Shown piece by piece: positions 16,577-26,211 of a stretch of DNA of 64,000 nt. The DNA is from Enterococcus alishanensis (GTDB lineage Bacteria; Bacillota; Bacilli; Lactobacillales; Enterococcaceae): the NCBI RefSeq assembly GCF_019218635.1, contig NZ_JAHUZB010000003.1, positions 507,729-571,728 of the forward strand, written 5' to 3'. Each line of letters starts with the position of its first letter. Within the stretch, counting starts at the first letter, position 1. The translations under genes were made by a program, and so were the position numbers. The notes under the pieces were generated by a model, which was not told where the DNA came from, did not search any database, and saw nothing but the letters and a program-made list of their open reading frames with translations.

Positions 16577-18070
16577 TTATGATAATTGCAATAAACTACT
16601 TGAAATATCCTTAGTCGCCTGATAAATCTTCTGCCAAATAGTGTAAACTTCAGCGTATTTTGCGACCTTCTCTTCATTCGGGAAAAAGACTCGTTCTTGG
16701 TAATTCACAAAAGTTGTCACTATCTCTGAAAGTTCCCCCCAACCACAGCCAATCGCTGCAATCATACAAGCACCTGCACCAGGTCCCTGCTCAACCACTA
16801 AACTTTTTATTTTGGCATTAAAAATGTCTGCTTGCATTTGTAACCATTCGGGGTTTTTAGCTCCACCACCGACAGAAATCATTTCCTTGAAAGCTTTATT
16901 TTTAGTTTCTTCCATTAATAGTTGAGAATCTTTCAAACTAAAGGTAATCCCTTCCAAAACAGCACGAGCAAAATGGTCTCTCTGATGGCGAGTATCAATA
17001 CCTATAAAACTGCCACGAATTTGGCTATCAAAATGCGGCGTCCTTTCTCCAACAATGTATGGTGCAAATAGTAATCCTTCACTACCAGCTGGTATTTCCC
17101 CAATGTCTTTTAACAATTCAGAAAAGCTTTCCTCTTTAGCAAAGCTATCTTTAAACCATGATAAAGAATTTCCTGCAGCTAAAGTAACACCCATCGAGTA
17201 ATAGCTATTTGGAATCACATGATTGAAAAAGTGCAGCTTGCCTTGATAATCCTGAATATTTTTTTCAAAACTACTAAATACACCACTAGTTCCGATTGAA
17301 ATCAAAGCAGCATCTTCATTAATTAAACCAGCTCCTAATGCACCACAAGCGTTATCAGCCCCACCAGCAAAAATCTTAACCTGTTGAGTAAAGCCAAATT
17401 TTTCAGTCAATGATGATTTCATCACACCAACTTGATCAGTAGCAGCAACTAGTTTCGGTAAAATAGTCGAATCAATCTTGAATTGTTCCAGAATTTCTCG
17501 TGACCATTGCCGCTTTTCAGCATCCAATAATAAAGTACCTGCCGCATCACTGTAATCAGTCACTAGCTGATCGGTAAAATAAAAGCTTAAATAATCTTTC
17601 GGCAACATCAGATGTCTTACTTTTCCCCAACCCTCAGGCTCATTTTCTTGTAACCATAAAATTTTAGGTAATGTAAAACCTTCCAAAGCAATATTTTTTG
17701 TAATTTGTAATAATTCTTCACCAAAATTTGCCATAATTTCTTGGCATTGTTTTGAGGTTCGAACATCATTCCACAAGATTGCTGGATAAATCGGTTGTTT
17801 TTCTTCACCTAGGACTACTAGTGAATGCATTTGTCCTGAAAAACTAATTCCCGCTAAGTTTTCTTTTAAGCTGGGGAATGTAGCCACCAATTCTGTTAAG
17901 ACTTGATCACAAGCTGCGATCCAGTCAGCTGGATTTTGTTCTGAAAAACCAGACTGCGGAGAAGACAAAGAATAATCGCTACTTTTTTCGGCGACGACTT
18001 GACCATTTTGATTCATCACAATCCCTTTTAAACTACTGGTTCCTAAATCAATTCCTAATACGTAACGCAT
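16577..18070 (-). CDS. xylB: Xylulokinase
   Basis: A 497-residue FGGY-family kinase. The N-terminal phosphate-binding motif is GIDLGTSSLKGIVM, the substrate segment is FSGQMHSLVVL, and the C-terminal adenosine motif is SVGGGAKNPEWLQMQADI. It phosphorylates D-xylulose to xylulose-5-phosphate for the phosphoketolase or pentose phosphate route. It lies 18 nt after xylA, which supports the assignment over other pentulose kinases. Length is normal. Confidence 0.93.
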   Translation of the reverse strand: MRYVLGIDLGTSSLKGIVMNQNGQVVAEKSSDYSLSSPQSGFSEQNPADWIAACDQVLTELVATFPSLKENLAGISFSGQMHSLVVLGEEKQPIYPAILWNDVRTSKQCQEIMANFGEELLQITKNIALEGFTLPKILWLQENEPEGWGKVRHLMLPKDYLSFYFTDQLVTDYSDAAGTLLLDAEKRQWSREILEQFKIDSTILPKLVAATDQVGVMKSSLTEKFGFTQQVKIFAGGADNACGALGAGLINEDAALISIGTSGVFSSFEKNIQDYQGKLHFFNHVIPNSYYSMGVTLAAGNSLSWFKDSFAKEESFSELLKDIGEIPAGSEGLLFAPYIVGERTPHFDSQIRGSFIGIDTRHQRDHFARAVLEGITFSLKDSQLLMEETKNKAFKEMISVGGGAKNPEWLQMQADIFNAKIKSLVVEQGPGAGACMIAAIGCGWGELSEIVTTFVNYQERVFFPNEEKVAKYAEVYTIWQKIYQATKDISSSLLQLS

Positions 18071-18088
18071 CTTTTCCCCTCCAAAAAT

Positions 18089-19396
18089 CTAGATTAAGTA
18101 ATCATTTAAAACTGATTTAATGTATTCAATGTGACTAGATGGCATGTCCACTTCTGATTGATTCAAAGCGTAATTAGTTAACGATTCTAAATCTTCTTTT
18201 CCAGCGACAATTTCGGCTCCAATCCCTGATTTAAAACTGCTGTAACGCTCAGCTTTTAAATCTTCGAAGAATTTATCCTCTTTTAATTTAGCAGCAGCTT
18301 TCAAACCTCTGGCAAAAGTATCCATTCCAGCAATGTGAGCTAAAAATAGATCTTCCATCGCAAATGATGAACGGCGAACTTTCGCATCAAAATTAATACC
18401 TCCAGGAGCAATCCCACCATTATCTAAAACTTCATACATCGCCAAAGTTGTATCGTAAATATTAGTAGGAAACTCATCAGTATCCCAGCCTAATAAAACA
18501 TCTCCTTGGTTGGCATCTAATGAACCTAACGCACCGTAAGTTCGTGCGACAGCAATTTCATGTTCGAAAGTGTGACCGGCTAATGTCGCATGATTGGCTT
18601 CTAAATTTAATTTAAAATCACCAGTTAAATTATATTTTTGAATAAAAGCCATAGCAGTTGCAGCATCAAAATCATATTGATGTTTTGATGGTTCTTTTGG
18701 TTTTGGTTCTAATAAAAATTGTGGTTTATGACCGATCTTTTCGCCGTAAGCAATCGCCATTTTAAAGAAACGCGCAATATTATCTTGCTCAAAACCCATA
18801 TCGGTATTTAATAACGTTTCATATCCTTCCCGGCCACCCCAAAAGACATAATTTTCTCCACCTAATTTTTTAGAAAGATCCAAACCCTTTTTGACTTGTG
18901 CCGCTGCGAAAGCATATACGTTCGCATGATTAGTTGATGCTGCACCGTTAACGTAACGAGGATTTGAAAACATATTGGCAGTGTTCCATAAAAGTTTAAT
19001 CCCTGTTTGATCCATTTTTTCTTTAATCAAGTCAGTAATTTCATCCAGATTTTCAAAAAATTCAGCTAATGAATCACCTTCAGGTGCGATATCAACATCA
19101 TGGAAACAAAAATATTCCGCACCTAGCTTTTCACAAATTTCAAAGAAAGCTTCTACTCGATTTTTAGCAGTTTCCATTGGTGTTTCACCAAACCAATTTC
19201 GTTGATTGACTGGATTACCAAATGGATCTGAACCATCTTGAGTCATCGTATGCCAGTAAGCAATTGAAAAACGTAAATGTTCTTTCATAGATTTACCAGC
19301 AATGATTTCCTCTGGATTATAATGGCGAAATGCAATAGGATTTTTGGTTTTTGGTCCTTCATATTTAATTTTTTCGATTTTTTCAAAGTAAGTCAT
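18089..19396 (-). CDS. xylA: Xylose isomerase
   Basis: A 435-residue class II xylose isomerase. The catalytic pair His99 and Asp102 is in [14 protein letters not shown]. Metal-binding segments are [32 protein letters not shown] and GSLDANQGD. It converts D-xylose to D-xylulose in the cytosol. It is the first gene of xylA-xylB-MFS. A cre-like site lies just before the start, and an AraC-type activator element lies about 140 bp upstream. Confidence 0.96.
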   Translation of the reverse strand: MTYFEKIEKIKYEGPKTKNPIAFRHYNPEEIIAGKSMKEHLRFSIAYWHTMTQDGSDPFGNPVNQRNWFGETPMETAKNRVEAFFEICEKLGAEYFCFHDVDIAPEGDSLAEFFENLDEITDLIKEKMDQTGIKLLWNTANMFSNPRYVNGAASTNHANVYAFAAAQVKKGLDLSKKLGGENYVFWGGREGYETLLNTDMGFEQDNIARFFKMAIAYGEKIGHKPQFLLEPKPKEPSKHQYDFDAATAMAFIQKYNLTGDFKLNLEANHATLAGHTFEHEIAVARTYGALGSLDANQGDVLLGWDTDEFPTNIYDTTLAMYEVLDNGGIAPGGINFDAKVRRSSFAMEDLFLAHIAGMDTFARGLKAAAKLKEDKFFEDLKAERYSSFKSGIGAEIVAGKEDLESLTNYALNQSEVDMPSSHIEYIKSVLNDYLI

Positions 19397-19412
19397 GTAA
19401 TTTCCTCTTTTC

Positions 19413-19427
19413 TTAATACGCTTTCAA
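19413..19427. promoter_or_regulatory. cre site upstream of xylA
   Basis: Minus-strand TTGAAAGCGTATTAA matches WTGNAANCGNWNNCA at 14 of 15 positions. It lies 17-31 nt before the xylA ATG, downstream of the promoter, fitting CcpA roadblock repression. Confidence 0.75.
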
Positions 19428-19506
19428 AACGCTAGAATAATCAACTCAGTTCATTTTTTCTGGCCAGCAAAAACATGTTGCAAGATGTAACCGATTTCTT
19501 GGACTA

Positions 19507-19573
19507 ATCATAAAAAATTTTCTTGTGACAATCTATATCAAAATGAAGCAAAAAATTACCATTTTTCGTATTT
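19507..19573 (-). promoter_or_regulatory. xylA promoter with AraC-type activator element
   Basis: Minus-strand positions 19573-19551 hold a 23-bp sequence also found at 20536-20558. After a 6-bp spacer both copies continue with ATTTTGATAT (here 19544-19535). The presumed -10, TATGAT (19512-19507), begins 23 nt past the element, exactly as in the GH43 copy. No good -35 is present, which suits an activator-dependent promoter. Confidence 0.8.
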
Positions 19574-19584
19574 AAACACTGATA

Positions 19585-19626
19585 AACAAAAAGAAAGCCA
19601 GAAATATCAAGCATTTCTGGCTTTCT
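19585..19626 (-). terminator. Terminator of the xyl AraC regulator gene
   Basis: A 14-bp perfect stem (19592-19605 with 19613-19626) followed on the minus strand by T5. Confidence 0.88.
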
Positions 19627-19629
19627 AAA

Positions 19630-20526
19630 TTAATTTTCGGTAACTTTTCGATAATCCTTTGGTGACATACCACTCCAAGTTTTAAATTGGCGGGTAAAAT
19701 GTGAAGCATTCTGGTAGCCAATAATTTCGGCAATTTCATGAACAGATAATTTTGGTTGATGTAGTAAAAATTTTGCTTCGTTGTATTTCAGCTGATCCAA
19801 ATATTGTTTTGGACTCATGCCGTAAACCTTTTTGAAGCTTTTTAGCATACTGCTCTTACTGATAATTAAAGCTTCGGCTACATAGTCCATCGTCAACAAG
19901 TAACGGTTCTCTTCTGTAGGATACTCGGTAAATGTGCGGAAATTTCTCTGAATATTTTCGGCGATACTTTTTGCTAGGATCAAAGAATTATTATCTGAAT
20001 GATCAATTTTGACTTGCTCAGCTTCAGCATATTCCAATAGATTATTGACTAAATTTAATAAAAGTATTTCGACTCGTAATTTTTCTTTAATAGTAAATGC
20101 TGTTTGATTTAACAAGCTCACATATTCCAATAAAATGGTTGCAATCTTTTCATACTGGGGGTTTTCTCGTTGAAATTGAGTCGGGCAATACATCAATAAC
20201 TGCTGCTGAATTTCTGGATCATCAATATCAAAATGAACACAAAAATATTCCATTCCATCTTCTGAGATACAAGAATTCTCATGCCGCAAGCCAGGTGTAA
20301 TCAAGGCGATATCATTTTCTTCAAACTGATAAGTTATTCCATCAAAAATTGTTTCTTGCACGCCACTAATAATCAACATTATTTCAAAAGCAAAGTGAGT
20401 TTCCGGTTCAGCTTTCCAACCATTAGGGACCCACTGCTTATGACCGCCAAAAGATTTTATATTGGCATTTACATCAGGTAAATTAACGATTTCTTCTAAC
20501 CATTCTGGTCTCTCATTCAATTTCAT
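19630..20526 (-). CDS. AraC-family regulator of the xylose module
   Basis: A ~298-residue protein with an N-terminal cupin-like sensor (ETHFAFEIMLIISG; HENSCISEDGMEYFCVHFD). The C-terminal AraC DNA-binding domain contains MDYVAEALIISKSSMLKSFKK and VHEIAEIIGYQNASHFTRQF. It sits between xylA and the divergent GH43 gene, and matching elements lie before both. It is therefore the likely xylose- or xyloside-responsive activator, here in place of the ROK-type XylR common in lactic acid bacteria. The start is uncertain: ATG 20526 sits very close to AGAGG, and a TTG at 20520 is better spaced. Confidence 0.87.
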   Translation of the reverse strand: MKLNERPEWLEEIVNLPDVNANIKSFGGHKQWVPNGWKAEPETHFAFEIMLIISGVQETIFDGITYQFEENDIALITPGLRHENSCISEDGMEYFCVHFDIDDPEIQQQLLMYCPTQFQRENPQYEKIATILLEYVSLLNQTAFTIKEKLRVEILLLNLVNNLLEYAEAEQVKIDHSDNNSLILAKSIAENIQRNFRTFTEYPTEENRYLLTMDYVAEALIISKSSMLKSFKKVYGMSPKQYLDQLKYNEAKFLLHQPKLSVHEIAEIIGYQNASHFTRQFKTWSGMSPKDYRKVTEN

Positions 20527-20535
20527 CACCTCTAT

Positions 20536-20602
20536 AAATACGAAAAATGGTAATTTTTCAATCTATTTTGATATTTATTATACACTTTTTTTCTTTTATC
20601 AT
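20536..20602 (+). promoter_or_regulatory. GH43 promoter with AraC-type activator element
   Basis: The second copy of the xyl element: a 23-bp identical block (20536-20558), 6-bp spacer, then ATTTTGATAT (20565-20574). TATCAT (20597-20602) begins 23 nt after it. The element points toward the GH43 gene and may also affect the divergent regulator gene. Confidence 0.8.
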
Positions 20603-20613
20603 AAAGCCATCGC

Positions 20614-20628
20614 AAGAAATCGATTTCA
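20614..20628. promoter_or_regulatory. cre-like site 1 upstream of the GH43 gene
   Basis: AAGAAATCGATTTCA matches the cre consensus at 14 of 15 positions and is nearly palindromic. It lies just past the predicted transcription start. Confidence 0.65.
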
Positions 20629-20648
20629 AAACTATTTTTTAACATTGC

Positions 20649-20663
20649 ATGCAAACGTTATCA
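20649..20663. promoter_or_regulatory. cre site 2 upstream of the GH43 gene
   Basis: ATGCAAACGTTATCA is a perfect match to WTGNAANCGNWNNCA. It lies 31 nt before the ATG, giving a second roadblock site for CcpA. Confidence 0.85.
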
Positions 20664-20693
20664 AAGATTTCGACAATAGAAAGGAATTTTACC

Positions 20694-22349
20694 ATGACAA
20701 TTAAAAACCCAATTATTCCTGGCATGGCGCCAGATCCATCCATTATTCGCGTTGAAGAAACTTATTATATTGCTACATCAACTTTTCACTGGAATCCAGC
20801 CGTTCAAATTTTTGAATCCAAAGATTTAGCCAACTGGGAACTAATTGGCTATGCTTTAGAAAATGGCGAAGTTAATCTTCGAGGAACCAATACACCAGCA
20901 GGCGTTTGGGCACCTCATTTATCTTATGATCCTGAAACAAAGAAATATTGGTTAGCCTATTCCCATATGTTAAATATGGCCGGTCGAGAATTTAATTCTG
21001 ATTCTTATGCTATGTGGGCAGATGATATCCGTGGTCCTTGGTCTGAACCGATTTATTTAACTTCAATTGGTTTTGACCCAGCCATTTATCATGATCAAGA
21101 TGGAAAAAAATATGTAGCGATTTTAGAATGGGAAACGCGACAAGGTTACCAAGCACCCGGTCATATTGTAATTGCGGAAGTTGATTTAAAAAAAGGTGGC
21201 ATTATCGGTGAATGGCATCGGGTAACCCATGGTTTTACAACTCGTGGATGTGCCGAAGCTCCGCAGATTTATCAACATGATGATTATTATTATTTATTAA
21301 TCGCGGCAGGTGGTACAGGTTATGGTCATGATGTTGAGATTGGTCGTTCCAAAAATGTTTTTGGTCCTTACGAGCCACATCCATCAGGTGAACCAATCAT
21401 TACTTCATCACCAAATCATTTATTTTCATTAGGTGATCCCGACGCTGGTCATTTTGAAATGTATAATCCCAATTCTTTAATGCAAAAAGCTGGTCATGGT
21501 TCTTTAGTTGAAACCCACACTGGTGAATTTTACATTGCACATTTGATGTCGCGTCCACTTTCAGGAGAATTATTAAATCCTTTAGGTCGTGAAACTTCAT
21601 TACAAAAAATGACTTGGACAGCTGATGGCTGGCTAGAAATGGCTGACGGTTCTAATTTAGCGAAAATGGAAGTTGAAGGCATGAAAGATAACGATGCCGA
21701 AACAATTGGTAATTTTGATATTTATGACGACTTTTCAAAAGAAGCTTTTACAAAAAAATTCATGACGCCTTATCGTGAACAAACAGTTAAGTGGGCCAAC
21801 ACGACTGAACGTCCTGGTTATTTAAGAATCCATGGAGAAAATTCTTTCTTCTCTCAAAATAATCCAGCAATTTTAGCAACTCGCGCAACTTCTTTCGATT
21901 ATGAAGTCGATACAAAAGTTGTCTTTCAACCGGTCCATTATTCTGAAACAGCTGGTTTAGGTCTATATTATGATTCAAATAATTGGTTATATGTGCATTT
22001 AACTTATTCAGAAGAAAAAAATGCTACTATTTTAACGGTTCTACAAGCTAAATTAGGCACGAGAATTGAGTATGTTAATCATCGTGTTGAAGTTCCAAAT
22101 CATGCTGCTAACTTAAAAATTGTTTACAATCACGGCTATGCTGATATTTTATATAAACTTGATGAGACAGATCATTGGACAACTTTATTGCAAAAAATTG
22201 ACGTGAAATATCTTTCTGATGAAGGTGTCAACGGTGAACCTGGAGAAATTGGTGGCTTTACAGCTTTGTTTAATTTCTTAGGTAGTGTTGATGCCAATCA
22301 ACATCAATCTTTCGCTGATTTTGAGTATTATCAAGTCAAAAATCAATAA
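20694..22349 (+). CDS. Intracellular beta-xylosidase, GH43
   Basis: A 551-residue GH43 enzyme with no signal peptide. The catalytic triad is recognisable: base Asp14 (GMAPDPS), pKa modulator Asp128 (GFDPAIYHD) and acid Glu188 (GCAEAPQIY). A C-terminal beta-sandwich of about 200 residues follows, as in two-domain GH43 xylosidases. It would split xylobiose and other xylo-oligosaccharides or arabinosides inside the cell, feeding XylA. ATG 20694 is chosen because AAAGGA lies 8 nt upstream; the longer frame has no SD. Confidence 0.92.
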   Translation: MTIKNPIIPGMAPDPSIIRVEETYYIATSTFHWNPAVQIFESKDLANWELIGYALENGEVNLRGTNTPAGVWAPHLSYDPETKKYWLAYSHMLNMAGREFNSDSYAMWADDIRGPWSEPIYLTSIGFDPAIYHDQDGKKYVAILEWETRQGYQAPGHIVIAEVDLKKGGIIGEWHRVTHGFTTRGCAEAPQIYQHDDYYYLLIAAGGTGYGHDVEIGRSKNVFGPYEPHPSGEPIITSSPNHLFSLGDPDAGHFEMYNPNSLMQKAGHGSLVETHTGEFYIAHLMSRPLSGELLNPLGRETSLQKMTWTADGWLEMADGSNLAKMEVEGMKDNDAETIGNFDIYDDFSKEAFTKKFMTPYREQTVKWANTTERPGYLRIHGENSFFSQNNPAILATRATSFDYEVDTKVVFQPVHYSETAGLGLYYDSNNWLYVHLTYSEEKNATILTVLQAKLGTRIEYVNHRVEVPNHAANLKIVYNHGYADILYKLDETDHWTTLLQKIDVKYLSDEGVNGEPGEIGGFTALFNFLGSVDANQHQSFADFEYYQVKNQ

Positions 22350-22353
22350 ATAG

Positions 22354-22398
22354 AAAACTCCTTGAAGTTACGGACAACCGTTACTCAAGGAGTTTTTT
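22354..22398. terminator. Bidirectional terminator between GH43 and phnA-like genes
   Basis: A 12-bp stem (22354-22365 with 22385-22396) with further inner pairing, flanked by A and T runs, between convergent genes. Confidence 0.88.
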
Positions 22399-22400
22399 AA

Positions 22401-22736
22401 TTAAAGCTTCTTAACAAACTCAGATTTTAATTTCATAGGTCCAAAGCCGTCAACTTTGCAATCAATATTATGATCACCTTCAACTAATCGGATATTTTTT
22501 ACTTTAGTGCCTTGTTTAATTGGATTGCTGGCGCCTTTTACTTTTAAATCTTTGATGACTGTAACACTATCGCCTTCTGCCAATAAATTTCCATTAGCAT
22601 CTTTAGCGATAACTCCTTCTGTGGCAACTTCTGCTGATTCGTTCCATTCATGTCCACATTCTGGGCAAACAAATAAGCCACGGTCCTCATAAGTATATTC
22701 TGAACCACATTCTGGACATTTTGGTAGTTGTGACAT
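22401..22736 (-). CDS. PhnA/YjdM family zinc-ribbon protein
   Basis: A 111-residue protein with an N-terminal zinc ribbon of two CxxC pairs ([21 protein letters not shown]). The C-terminal PhnA domain follows ([23 protein letters not shown]). The family name comes from phosphonate loci, but the function in Firmicutes is not established. The ATG at 22736 follows AAAAGGAG; the extra six codons upstream overlap that SD. Confidence 0.88.
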   Translation of the reverse strand: MSQLPKCPECGSEYTYEDRGLFVCPECGHEWNESAEVATEGVIAKDANGNLLAEGDSVTVIKDLKVKGASNPIKQGTKVKNIRLVEGDHNIDCKVDGFGPMKLKSEFVKKL

Positions 22737-22939
22737 GGTGAGTCTCCTTTTCATTTTACAAATTTACTGCTTAACTTTTATTCTAACAAAAAAATACTGC
22801 TTGTGAAAAGAGGCATAAGCAATTTTGTCGATTTTTCCAGTGATTTCAATCACTTCCCTATCTTTCTTCACATTTTCCACATATTCATGTTTTATAATAC
22901 ATAATATAATTAGGCTCTACTCTATCTGAGGTGCAAAGA

Positions 22940-24391
22940 ATGAAATACTTATATCAGTTAATGCTGGCTTTTTTTATTTTAACTTTAGCCATCATTTCAA
23001 TCATTGGTCTAACCTTTTCTCAATTTACTAGACGAACGTTGGAACAAAATAATTATAGTCAGCTCAGTCACTACGCTGAGACCATTGCCGATCCACCAGC
23101 CAGTTTCCAGTCAAATCCCTACTTTAATAGTGGCAGTGTCAGCGAACAGTTAATCAATCGGATTTCTTATACTGAAGACGTTTTAAAATCACAAAATGTC
23201 GAATTTGCTTTTATCAATGCCGATAATGAAGCTGAATATCCCGAAATTAACCAAACTCTTTTGAATAAATTAGTTACCAAAAAAGAATTTAAGATGGTAA
23301 AAAACCGAAGCGAAATTCGTAAAACTTTAAATTACGATTTAAACAATCAAAATGTCTCGACTGCTTATGTTTTAAGAGGATTATATCAAGTTGATACTGG
23401 AGAATTTCTAGGCATCTTAGTGATTTCTCAAAATGCTAAAATGATTCATGACAACGCTAATGCAATGTTTGCTGATTTAGGAAAAGGATTTATCGTATCC
23501 GCTGTTATTGCTTTAATCATCAGTTACTTTTTAGCTCAACGACAAGCAAAAAAAGTTAAAATATTTAATGACGCCACGAAAAAAATTGCCGCTGGAGATT
23601 TTGATGTTCAGTTAGCAGCAAATAATAGTCAAGATGAATTCAGTCAATTGGGACACTCCTTTAACGATATGGCAGTTTCTTTAAAAGAATCCAGTGAAGA
23701 AATTGATCGCCAGGAAGAATTACGCAAACAATTTATGGCAGATGCTTCCCACGAGATGAAGACGCCTCTTACTACAATCAAGGGCTTACTAGAAGGTATG
23801 AGATACGACGCTATACCTGCCGCCCAAAAGAAAAATGCCATTAATTTAATGGAAAAAGAAACTGACCGCATGATTCGTTTAATTAAAGAAAATTTAGATT
23901 ACGAAAGTATTCGTGCCAACCAAATCAAGATTAATTTACAAGAGTTTAACGCGACGGATGCTTTAAAAGATATTGTTACTCAAATGGAAAATAAAGCAGC
24001 CGATGAGGGGGATCAGTTGATTTTGGAAGCTCCTGAAAAAGTCCATATCACTGCAGACTACGATCGCTTTACCCAAATCGTTGTTAATATTGTACAAAAT
24101 GCGATTCAATTTACCCATGATGGAAAAATTATGATTCAAGCTAGTCAGGATGACCAAGGTACAGTAATTAAAATTTCTGATACCGGTATTGGCATGGATC
24201 CTGAACAAATCAAAAATATTTGGGAACGATATTATAAAGTTGACCCTTCTCGTACCAATAAAAAGTACGCAGAATCTGGTTTAGGTTTATCAATCGTCCA
24301 ACAATTAATGAAGCTCCACAATGGAACGGTAACTGTTGTCAGTGAACTAAATCAAGGGACCACCTTTGAACTACACTTTCCCAATCGATAA
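22940..24391 (+). CDS. Membrane sensor histidine kinase without adjacent response regulator
   Basis: A 483-residue kinase with an N-terminal membrane helix (about 5-27), an extracytoplasmic sensor of ~150 residues and a second helix near 180-200. HAMP, HisKA with phospho-acceptor His271 (DASHEMKTPLTTI) and HATPase_c (NIVQNAIQFTHDG, DTGIGM, GLGLSI) follow. The GTG three codons upstream is part of the SD GAGGTG, so ATG 22940 is the start. Neighbouring genes are on the other strand and no response regulator is adjacent. Confidence 0.9.
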   Translation: MKYLYQLMLAFFILTLAIISIIGLTFSQFTRRTLEQNNYSQLSHYAETIADPPASFQSNPYFNSGSVSEQLINRISYTEDVLKSQNVEFAFINADNEAEYPEINQTLLNKLVTKKEFKMVKNRSEIRKTLNYDLNNQNVSTAYVLRGLYQVDTGEFLGILVISQNAKMIHDNANAMFADLGKGFIVSAVIALIISYFLAQRQAKKVKIFNDATKKIAAGDFDVQLAANNSQDEFSQLGHSFNDMAVSLKESSEEIDRQEELRKQFMADASHEMKTPLTTIKGLLEGMRYDAIPAAQKKNAINLMEKETDRMIRLIKENLDYESIRANQIKINLQEFNATDALKDIVTQMENKAADEGDQLILEAPEKVHITADYDRFTQIVVNIVQNAIQFTHDGKIMIQASQDDQGTVIKISDTGIGMDPEQIKNIWERYYKVDPSRTNKKYAESGLGLSIVQQLMKLHNGTVTVVSELNQGTTFELHFPNR

Positions 24392-24431
24392 AAAGAAGCC
24401 ATTTTCCTAGTGAGGGAAAATGGCTTCTTTT
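24391..24431. terminator. Bidirectional terminator between kinase and NfeD genes
   Basis: A 17-bp perfect stem (24391-24407 with 24415-24431) including A4/T4 ends, between convergent genes. Confidence 0.9.
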
Positions 24432-24439
24432 GCTATTCT

Positions 24440-24775
24440 TTAAAAATCTACTTGATAAGTAGCAACACTGGCAATGCCATCAACAATCTGAATAATTAAA
24501 ACCGTTTCTCCTACTTCAATTGATTCTGTTTGCTGATAAAGCTGAGCAGGAAAAATATTGCCGCTATCAATTACTTGAATTTCTCCTAATTTTTCAGGAC
24601 GAATCCTCTGGGTACAACGGGCCAAAATTAGTTTTTCATTGGACAATGTATTGGTTTTATTTTTATCCGTCAAGCGATTAAACAGCGCCATTCCTGGAAA
24701 AAAAATTAAATTGATTAAAACAAAGATCACTAAGATGACTAAGATAATTAAGGCAATCATTAAATATTGGTTCAT
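24440..24775 (-). CDS. NfeD-like membrane protein, flotillin partner
   Basis: A 111-residue protein with one N-terminal membrane helix (about 5-30) and a small beta-rich OB-like domain (ARCTQRIRPEKLGEIQVIDSG; GETVLIIQIVDGIASV). Short NfeD proteins partner with flotillin-family scaffolds in membrane microdomains. It begins 9 nt after the flotillin stop, with AAGTAGG as SD, so the two form an operon. Confidence 0.82.
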   Translation of the reverse strand: MNQYLMIALIILVILVIFVLINLIFFPGMALFNRLTDKNKTNTLSNEKLILARCTQRIRPEKLGEIQVIDSGNIFPAQLYQQTESIEVGETVLIIQIVDGIASVATYQVDF

Positions 24776-24784
24776 ATGCTGTGC

Positions 24785-26176
24785 CTACTTTTCTTTTGGC
24801 TGGTGAAGATTTTCTACTGCATCCGTCAACGCTTGATTACCTTTGTTTTGTGCCAAACTTTCTGTCATTAACAGAGGTAAATCTAACCCAGTCGTTTCTT
24901 TAATCGTTTCAAAAGTTCTGGCTAGTCCAGCTTCCCCCATTTCATGGATGTCACTGCCGCCTCCAAATGAAACGATTTTATCAATGTTACTAATTGGCTG
25001 ATTGACTTCTTTGGCAATTTGCGGCAAGACTTTTAGAAACTCTACTAACAATCCTGATTCATTTAATTGTTTCAAGGCTTGTGCCATTAATTCTTTGGCT
25101 TTCGCTTCTGCTTCACCGACACTTTGAACTTTCTCAGCCTCAGCTCTACCGATTTGAGCAATCTTATCGGCTTCGGCTTTTGCACTCAAACGAATTTTTT
25201 CCGCATCTGCTTCGGCTTGGGCGATTTCTTTATTTTTATCGGCTTGAGCTTGTTGTTCGATGACATATTTTTCCGCTTCGGCTTGTTTTCTAACCGTTGC
25301 CGTCAATTCTTTTTCATTCAATTCTGCTTGTTTTTCTTGAATTTCAATATTTTTTTCTTGTTCGATTAATTGAACCTTCATTTTTTCAGCGACTGCAATT
25401 TGCTCTGCTTGGGCCTGAGCAACTTCTTGTTCTTTTTGATATTGTGCTTGCTTTAATGCCATTTCTTTATTGGCTTCAGCTATTTCAGTCTTGCGGCGAA
25501 TTTCTTCTTGTTGGGCCAGCTGTTCATTTTCAGCTTGTTTTACCCGTGTTTCTCTTTGAGCAACAGCTTCCGCTACTTCCGCATTTTTACGAACTTCAGC
25601 AATCTGAGGACGACCTAAAGATTCTAAATAGCCATTTGAATCACTGACATCTTTAATCGTAAATGAAACAATTTCCAATCCCATTTTACTTAAATCAGTC
25701 GAAGCAACTTGTTGCACTTGCTCAGCGAAATCATCACGGTTTTTATAAATATTTTCAACCGTCATAGTTCCCAAGATTGCTCGTAAATGACCCTCTAAAA
25801 CTTCTTGTGCATCATCTTCCAGTTGCGCTGGTGTTTTACTTAAATATTGTTCCGACGCAACCTTTATTGCTTCAGTTGAGCTACCGATTTTCACAATAAC
25901 TGTTCCGCTAGCTTTAATTGGTACCCCTTGCTCGGTATAAACTTCTGGTGTACCAATTTCTAATTTATGAGTCAATAGACTTAATTTTCGGTGTTTCTGA
26001 ACCACAGGTAAAACAAATGTCCCGCTGTTCTTTAAAATTTTAATACCTTCTTTACCTAAAAAAGATCCTGTTACAATTAAGACCTCATCCGGTTGACCAA
26101 TTTTGTAGCGACTAACCAATAGCAAAGCAATGATTAATACTAAAACAATTAAAATAATTAACCCTAACATTTTCAT
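24785..26176 (-). CDS. Flotillin-family (SPFH) membrane scaffold protein
   Basis: A 463-residue protein with an N-terminal membrane anchor (LGLIILIVLVLIIALLLV) and an SPFH/band-7 domain (about 30-200; VPIKASGTVIVKIGSS). A long Glu/Ala/Gln-rich coiled coil (about 200-365; EKYVIEQQAQADKNKEIAQA) and a C-terminal oligomerisation region follow. Homologues (YuaG/FloT, YqiK) organise membrane domains. Several antisense frames here are by-products of the repetitive coiled-coil codons. Confidence 0.92.
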   Translation of the reverse strand: MKMLGLIILIVLVLIIALLLVSRYKIGQPDEVLIVTGSFLGKEGIKILKNSGTFVLPVVQKHRKLSLLTHKLEIGTPEVYTEQGVPIKASGTVIVKIGSSTEAIKVASEQYLSKTPAQLEDDAQEVLEGHLRAILGTMTVENIYKNRDDFAEQVQQVASTDLSKMGLEIVSFTIKDVSDSNGYLESLGRPQIAEVRKNAEVAEAVAQRETRVKQAENEQLAQQEEIRRKTEIAEANKEMALKQAQYQKEQEVAQAQAEQIAVAEKMKVQLIEQEKNIEIQEKQAELNEKELTATVRKQAEAEKYVIEQQAQADKNKEIAQAEADAEKIRLSAKAEADKIAQIGRAEAEKVQSVGEAEAKAKELMAQALKQLNESGLLVEFLKVLPQIAKEVNQPISNIDKIVSFGGGSDIHEMGEAGLARTFETIKETTGLDLPLLMTESLAQNKGNQALTDAVENLHQPKEK

Positions 26177-26211
26177 TCCCCCTTTTTTCTTATAAGTATA
26201 ACATTATCCTA

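Noticed and set aside
22360-22384. Inner GTTACGG/CCGTTAC pairing as a separate regulatory hairpin
   Set aside because: It is the upper part of the bidirectional terminator between GH43 and phnA-like genes.
25081-25647. Three overlapping plus-strand frames rich in Phe and Leu
   Set aside because: They are antisense to the Glu/Ala/Gln coiled coil of the flotillin gene; codon bias of the true gene creates them.
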